In this document: positions 30,164 to 34,376 of the stretch, in pieces | Layout of the letters: each line of letters opens with the position of its first letter | Position numbering within the stretch: position 1 is the stretch's first letter | From: Fimenecus sp045578245 | GTDB taxonomy: Bacteria; Bacillota; Clostridia; Oscillospirales; Acutalibacteraceae | NCBI GenBank assembly: GCA_045578245.1 | Contig: JAZNJX010000074.1 | Location: 1-34,376, forward strand | Reading direction: 5' to 3' | DNA length: 34,376 nucleotides | Position numbers and translations under genes: made by a program | Notes under the pieces: model-generated | Database searches by the model: none | What the model saw: only the letters and a program-made list of their open reading frames with translations | Told to the model about the DNA's origin: nothing

Positions 30164-33100
30164 ATGAAATATATCATCAATACAACTAATTTCAGAGATT
30201 TTGATACTGCTGAAATCAACAAACTTGCTCCACGTGCATATTTTGTTCCTTATGCATCGAAAGAGAAACTTTGCGAACAGGATGTTCTTACAGAACGATA
30301 TAACAGTAGTATGGTAACAATCCTTAACGGAGAATGGGATTTTAAGTATTATGATAAAGATATGCTTATTCCAAAAGAATTCTATACAGAAAGAGTTCAG
30401 TTTGATAAGGTAACTGTGCCATCTACTTGGCAGAGAACAGGCTATCGTGAACCTTGTTACCTCAATACTCGTTATGAATTCAACGCAAAGCTTTATCCTG
30501 GAATACCAGAAGAAGTACCAATGGGTATTTATAGAAAATTCATAAACATTGATGACCTTAATAAAGTATATATTCTTACTTTTTTGGGTGTAATTTCATC
30601 TCTTGACCTCTATATTAACGGTGAGTTTGTTGGCTATAGTGAGGGTGCTCATAACTCTGCTGAATTCAATATCTCAAAATATCTCCAAAAAGGTGAAAAT
30701 GAAATTCTTGCAGTTGTAAGTAAATGGTCAACAGGAACATATCTTGAGTGTCAGGATATGTTCCGTGAAAATGGTATTTTCCGTGATGTTCTTTTGACAA
30801 CACTTGATAAAACATATCTTTATGATTTTACTGTTGATACAGAAAAGAAAAATGGAAAATACGAACTTTCTGTTTCATTTAAAATTAAAGGTGATAAAGA
30901 AGGCTGCACAATTTCTGCTGAATTACTCGATGGTGATAAAGTTCTTGCAAAAGAAACTGCAGATGCTCGTGCTAAATCAAAGATTATTTTCTCAAATCTT
31001 GATGTTATAGAATGGAATGCTGAAGAACCATATACTTATGACCTTTTCATTACATTTGAAGATGCAAAGGGTAACAAGACTTATGTTAAGAATGTGACAG
31101 GCTTTAAAACTGTTGAAATAAAGGGTAATATCTTCTATTTCAACGGTATGCCTATTAAATTCAAAGGTGTTAACCATCACGATACAAACATGAAGAACGG
31201 ATATGTTCTTACAGGTGAAGAAATCAAGGAAGAGCTTGAACTTATGAAAAAGTTCAACATTAACTCTATCCGTACTTCTCACTATCCACCTGACCCGACA
31301 CTTCTGACACTTGCGGACTTAATGGGATTTTATATCATTGATGAAGCTGACATTGAAACACATGGTGCATGGCATATTAAGGCTCCGGTCGGCGATAATT
31401 GTACAATCAGCCATGACCTTAAATGGGAAGGTAGATATGTTGACAGAGTAAGCAGAATGGTTTGTCGTGACCGTAATCACCCAAGTATCACAATGTGGTC
31501 ATTGGGTAATGAGGCGTGGGGTTATAATTGTCAGGATTCCTGCTATGATTATATTAAGAATAGTGGTTCAAAAATCCCAGTACATTATGAAAGTGTAGTT
31601 ACTACAAAGCGTTTTGCTTATGATGTGATTTCTGAAATGTATCCATCACACGAAAATGTTGCGAAGTATGGTGCACAGACATATAAGGATAAGAGATATC
31701 ACGAAAAACCATATTTTATGTGTGAATATGTTCATGCTATGGGTGTAGGCCCTGGCGGAGTTGAAGAATATTGGGAAAGCATCTATGCACATGACAACCT
31801 TATGGGTGGTTGTGTATGGGAGTGGGCTGACCATGCTGTATATCACGACGGAAATGATAAATATAAGTATCAATATACATATGGTGGAGACCATGGTGAA
31901 GAAAAGCACGATAGCAATTTCTGTGTTGACGGTATGCTCTATCCTGATAAGACTCCTCATACAGGTGCTTATGTAATTAAGGCTGTTTATCGTCCTGTAA
32001 GAAGTAAGCATATCAGCGGTAAGTGCTTTGAATTTACAAATACAAACAGATTTAAAAATACTAAGTATTTAAAGGTTCTTTGGACTCAGCTTGTAAACGG
32101 TATTGAGGTGAAATCAGGTGAACTATCCCTTGATATTGCACCAATGCAGACAAAGACTTACGAGATTCCTTATGATACATTCGAATCTGGTAATGACTGT
32201 CATATCAACATCGCATATTATGACGGTGATGTTCGTTGTGCATTGGAGCAGTCAGTAATCAGTGATGCGAAAAAGTTTACAAAGGGACTTTCACTTTCAG
32301 GGGAATACTCTGTGAACGAAGATAAGAAGATACTGAATGTATCATTCGACGGTGGTAAGGTAACATTTGATAAGACAACAGGTGAACTTATCAGCTATGT
32401 GAAGGATAACTGTGAGTTTATCAACATCAATCCTGCTGATGGTAAAAAGGGCTTTGTTCCAAATCTTGTAAGAGCATCTCTTGACAATGATTCTTATGGA
32501 CAAAAGGAACCATGGGATAAGATTAATCTTCACGATGCTGATATCGTTCTTGATGATTTCAGATTTGTTGATAAATCAATTTATCTCCACGTCGGTGCAT
32601 CATATTCAGTTAAAAAAGGTCTCAAGAGATATTTCCGTGCGGATGTTGTATATAAGATTTTCGGAAACGGTCTTGTTGAAGTTGGATGCAAACTTGATAA
32701 GGCTTTGTTCGGTTGCAGTGATTTACAACGCTTTGGTGTAACAGTTGAACTTGATTCTCAGTTCAAGAATATCGAATTCTATGGCAGAGGCTCCGACGAA
32801 AAAATGGAGAATATCTGTGATTTGAAGGACCATGCACACATCGGTATCTGGAAAACAACTGTTGAAAATATGCACGAACCATATGTAATGCCTCAGGATA
32901 ATGGTAACTGCGGTGCAGTTAAATATCTTAAACTTTCAAATGACGTTGGCAACACATTTACAGTTTATGGTGAACCAAAGTTCAGCTTCTCTGCACATAA
33001 CTATACACAGAAGAATTTACATAAGGCAAAACATCAGGAAGAGGTGGAATTTGTTAATTCAACTGTTCTTAGCATTGATGGATTTATGCGTGGTACAGGT

Positions 33101-33190
33101 ACAAATACTTGTGGACCTGATACACTTGACAAATACTGCATAAAGACAAATAAAACACTTGCTTTCAAATTTGCTTTTAAGGGTGAATAA
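30164..33190 (+). CDS. lacZ: GH2 beta-galactosidase
   Basis: This 1008-residue enzyme is close to the size of E. coli LacZ. The order is an N-terminal jelly-roll domain (WDFKYYDKD, VPSTWQRTGY), an immunoglobulin-like domain, the GH2 TIM barrel (about 330-620), another sandwich, and the beta-galactosidase small-chain domain. The barrel carries MWSLGNEAWG with acid/base Glu450 and FMCEYVHAMG with nucleophile Glu521. KFKGVNHHDTN and SIRTSHYPPDP are also typical. No signal peptide is present, so it hydrolyses imported beta-galactosides. GGAGG (30151-30155) precedes the ATG. A GNAT gene follows after 2 bases and then a GH95-like gene, so this is probably one sugar-use operon. Confidence 0.95.
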   Translation: MKYIINTTNFRDFDTAEINKLAPRAYFVPYASKEKLCEQDVLTERYNSSMVTILNGEWDFKYYDKDMLIPKEFYTERVQFDKVTVPSTWQRTGYREPCYLNTRYEFNAKLYPGIPEEVPMGIYRKFINIDDLNKVYILTFLGVISSLDLYINGEFVGYSEGAHNSAEFNISKYLQKGENEILAVVSKWSTGTYLECQDMFRENGIFRDVLLTTLDKTYLYDFTVDTEKKNGKYELSVSFKIKGDKEGCTISAELLDGDKVLAKETADARAKSKIIFSNLDVIEWNAEEPYTYDLFITFEDAKGNKTYVKNVTGFKTVEIKGNIFYFNGMPIKFKGVNHHDTNMKNGYVLTGEEIKEELELMKKFNINSIRTSHYPPDPTLLTLADLMGFYIIDEADIETHGAWHIKAPVGDNCTISHDLKWEGRYVDRVSRMVCRDRNHPSITMWSLGNEAWGYNCQDSCYDYIKNSGSKIPVHYESVVTTKRFAYDVISEMYPSHENVAKYGAQTYKDKRYHEKPYFMCEYVHAMGVGPGGVEEYWESIYAHDNLMGGCVWEWADHAVYHDGNDKYKYQYTYGGDHGEEKHDSNFCVDGMLYPDKTPHTGAYVIKAVYRPVRSKHISGKCFEFTNTNRFKNTKYLKVLWTQLVNGIEVKSGELSLDIAPMQTKTYEIPYDTFESGNDCHINIAYYDGDVRCALEQSVISDAKKFTKGLSLSGEYSVNEDKKILNVSFDGGKVTFDKTTGELISYVKDNCEFININPADGKKGFVPNLVRASLDNDSYGQKEPWDKINLHDADIVLDDFRFVDKSIYLHVGASYSVKKGLKRYFRADVVYKIFGNGLVEVGCKLDKALFGCSDLQRFGVTVELDSQFKNIEFYGRGSDEKMENICDLKDHAHIGIWKTTVENMHEPYVMPQDNGNCGAVKYLKLSNDVGNTFTVYGEPKFSFSAHNYTQKNLHKAKHQEEVEFVNSTVLSIDGFMRGTGTNTCGPDTLDKYCIKTNKTLAFKFAFKGE

Positions 33191-33192
33191 TT

Positions 33193-33624
33193 ATGATAGA
33201 ATATAAATGGTTTCCTGCAGGGGTTGTAGACGACTCTTTTAGGAATCTGCGAATTGACATTTTTGTAAAAGAACAGGGTGTTCCTGAAGAAAATGAGTTT
33301 GACGACTATGATTTGCAGGTGCCTCATCTTGTAATATTTTCAGATAACGAGCCTGTTGCAACAGGCAGAGTTATTCCTTATGGTGAGGACACTGTCAAAA
33401 TCGGCAGAATTGCTGTTAAAAAAAGTATGCGTGGTACAGGTCTCGGTGAAAAAATCGTTCTTGAACTTTTGAGAAAATCAAAAGAAGACGGAGCAAAAAC
33501 TGTCCGTGTAGGTGCACAGACTCATGCAGTAGGTTTTTACGAGAAATGTGGATTTAAGCTTTTAGGGACTCCTGAGTATCTTGAAGAAAATATTCCACAC
33601 TACGACATGATATTGAATTTTTAG
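33193..33624 (+). CDS. GNAT family N-acetyltransferase (ElaA/YjcF-like)
   Basis: This 143-residue protein has the GNAT pattern. RIDIFVKEQGVPEENEFDDYD near residues 20-40 is typical of the ElaA/YjcF group. The acetyl-CoA loop follows in IGRIAVKKSMRGTGLGEKI, and VGFYEKCGFKLLG is the C-terminal motif. It transfers acetyl to an unknown small molecule or protein amine. AAGGGTG at the end of the beta-galactosidase gene is its ribosome site. It is 2 bases after that gene and 9 bases before the GH95-like gene. Acetylation of a sugar or of non-metabolisable sugars, as done by the unrelated LacA, is a tempting but unproven idea. Confidence 0.85.
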   Translation: MIEYKWFPAGVVDDSFRNLRIDIFVKEQGVPEENEFDDYDLQVPHLVIFSDNEPVATGRVIPYGEDTVKIGRIAVKKSMRGTGLGEKIVLELLRKSKEDGAKTVRVGAQTHAVGFYEKCGFKLLGTPEYLEENIPHYDMILNF

Positions 33625-33633
33625 GGAGCTAAT

Positions 33634-34376
33634 ATGAAATTATTTTACAATAAGCCTCCATCAAAAATGAGACTTAAAAGACCCTATTTCAAGGGATTTG
33701 AGAATATTTGGGAACAGACCTCGTTGCCACTTGGTAACGGTAGTATTGGTATGGGCGTAATCGGTAATATTAAGTCTGATACAATTGTCCTTAATCATAA
33801 GACATTATGGGCAGGAGGTCCATCACCAAAAAGACCTGATTATTGTGGTGGTAATATTACAACTCCTGATAAAGACGGAAAATTACCTGTTGATTATTAT
33901 AAGGAAATTTATACTGCGTTTAAAAATGGTGACGATAAGCTTGCTCACGACCTTTGTGAAAAGTTAGTGGGTATCATGGATGGGTACGGTGGATATCGTT
34001 GCTGGGGTACATTTGACTTCGATTTTAGCTGTATTCGCAATGAACATAACTATCATCGTGAGCTTGATATGTCCAACGGCGTATGTAGTGTTTTCTATGA
34101 TGCGAAAAAAGGTTTCACAAAGAAGCTTCACGACGATAGAACGGCTTTTGTGTCATATCCTGATAAATGTGGTGTGATTCGTATTACACGAACAGGTGAA
34201 AAGTTAAATACTGAAATCAAGCTTTCATCTGCACACGGAAATGCAAAATATGAAAAAGGAAGAATTATTCACTCAGGTGAAATGGAAGATAATGCACTTA
34301 AATTCTGCCTTGTTGCTAATATTCAGACAGATGGTAGCATAACAGCAACAGAAAAGAGTGTAATAATTTCCGATGC
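33634..34376 (+). CDS. GH95-like glycoside hydrolase (alpha-L-fucosidase-type), 5' part
   Basis: ATG 33634, with AGGGAG at 33623-33628, opens a frame that runs without stop to the window end (about 247 residues). The N-terminus carries WEQTSLPLGNGSIGMGVIG and IVLNHKTLWAGGP. This matches the GH95 N-terminal beta-domain signature (in the family, roughly W-x-ALP-GNG-x-GA-V-G and LN-x-TLW-GGP). HRELDMSNGVCSVFYD follows, also typical. GH95 enzymes remove alpha-1,2-fucose or, in some members, alpha-L-galactose. There is no signal peptide. The catalytic (alpha/alpha)6 domain lies beyond the window, so activity cannot be judged. It is the third gene of the beta-galactosidase operon. Confidence 0.8.
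   Translation, partial: MKLFYNKPPSKMRLKRPYFKGFENIWEQTSLPLGNGSIGMGVIGNIKSDTIVLNHKTLWAGGPSPKRPDYCGGNITTPDKDGKLPVDYYKEIYTAFKNGDDKLAHDLCEKLVGIMDGYGGYRCWGTFDFDFSCIRNEHNYHRELDMSNGVCSVFYDAKKGFTKKLHDDRTAFVSYPDKCGVIRITRTGEKLNTEIKLSSAHGNAKYEKGRIIHSGEMEDNALKFCLVANIQTDGSITATEKSVIISD

Noticed and set aside
1..34376. CRISPR array, prophage or insertion sequence
   Set aside because: No regularly spaced repeats, transposase, integrase or phage genes were seen in the window.

Overview
The window is a low-GC, densely packed chromosomal stretch that reads as a spore-forming, anaerobic Clostridia genome, most likely a gut Ruminococcaceae/Oscillospiraceae-type bacterium. This placement is an inference. It rests on sigK and spo0A, a Cys-specific T-box, AGGAGG-type ribosome sites with several TTG starts, a zinc-type L28, a Gram-positive SOS box at recA, and many glycoside hydrolases. 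No taxonomy search was run.

Layout. 1-640: end of rplJ and rplL. 729-923: a short self-contained transcription unit for a 29-residue hydrophobic peptide. 925-6530: a redox-type small protein followed by two large glycosidases (GH36-like and GH31). 6547-7536: a reverse-strand alpha/beta hydrolase. 7590-8145: two tRNA-Ser genes, with a duplicated module carrying a piece of the tRNA-Ser 3' end. 8222-9242: sigK and rpmB, convergent. 9285-12988: recA-recX-rimO-pgsA with overlapping junctions. 12989-15315: T-box leader, cysE, cysS. 15331-15810: small lipoprotein on the reverse strand. 15889-18882: membrane-fusion protein and MacB-type permease. 18883-20086: spo0A with a rich control region. 20100-21396: mntP and a HAD phosphatase. 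21444-24552: GPH/MFS-type transporter and a membrane-anchored leucine-rich-repeat protein. 24572-25256: an internally deleted ion permease that still has a promoter and an attenuator-like leader. 25263-28385: a secreted protein and a GH13 glucosidase, divergently transcribed. 28417-28593: tRNA-Leu. 28692-30093: a Kef-type antiporter. 30101-34376: GH2 beta-galactosidase, GNAT acetyltransferase and the start of a GH95-like enzyme that runs off the window.

How it fits together. Housekeeping genes (ribosome, recombination, Cys-tRNA supply, phospholipid synthesis, sporulation control) are interleaved with small sugar-harvesting operons. The activities suggested by family (alpha-galactosidase or alpha-GalNAcase-like, alpha-glucosidase, beta-galactosidase, alpha-L-fucosidase-like) would suit oligosaccharides from plant or host glycans. 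The large glycosidases have no visible signal peptides, so they probably act on imported sugars. The items most worth a second look are the antiterminator/terminator leader before the deleted permease (25104-25256), the tRNA-Ser-linked duplicated hairpin module (7590-7878), the 29-residue peptide unit (729-923), the dyad across the spo0A promoter (19175-19208), and the promoter-terminator-RBS arrangement before mntP (20012-20102).
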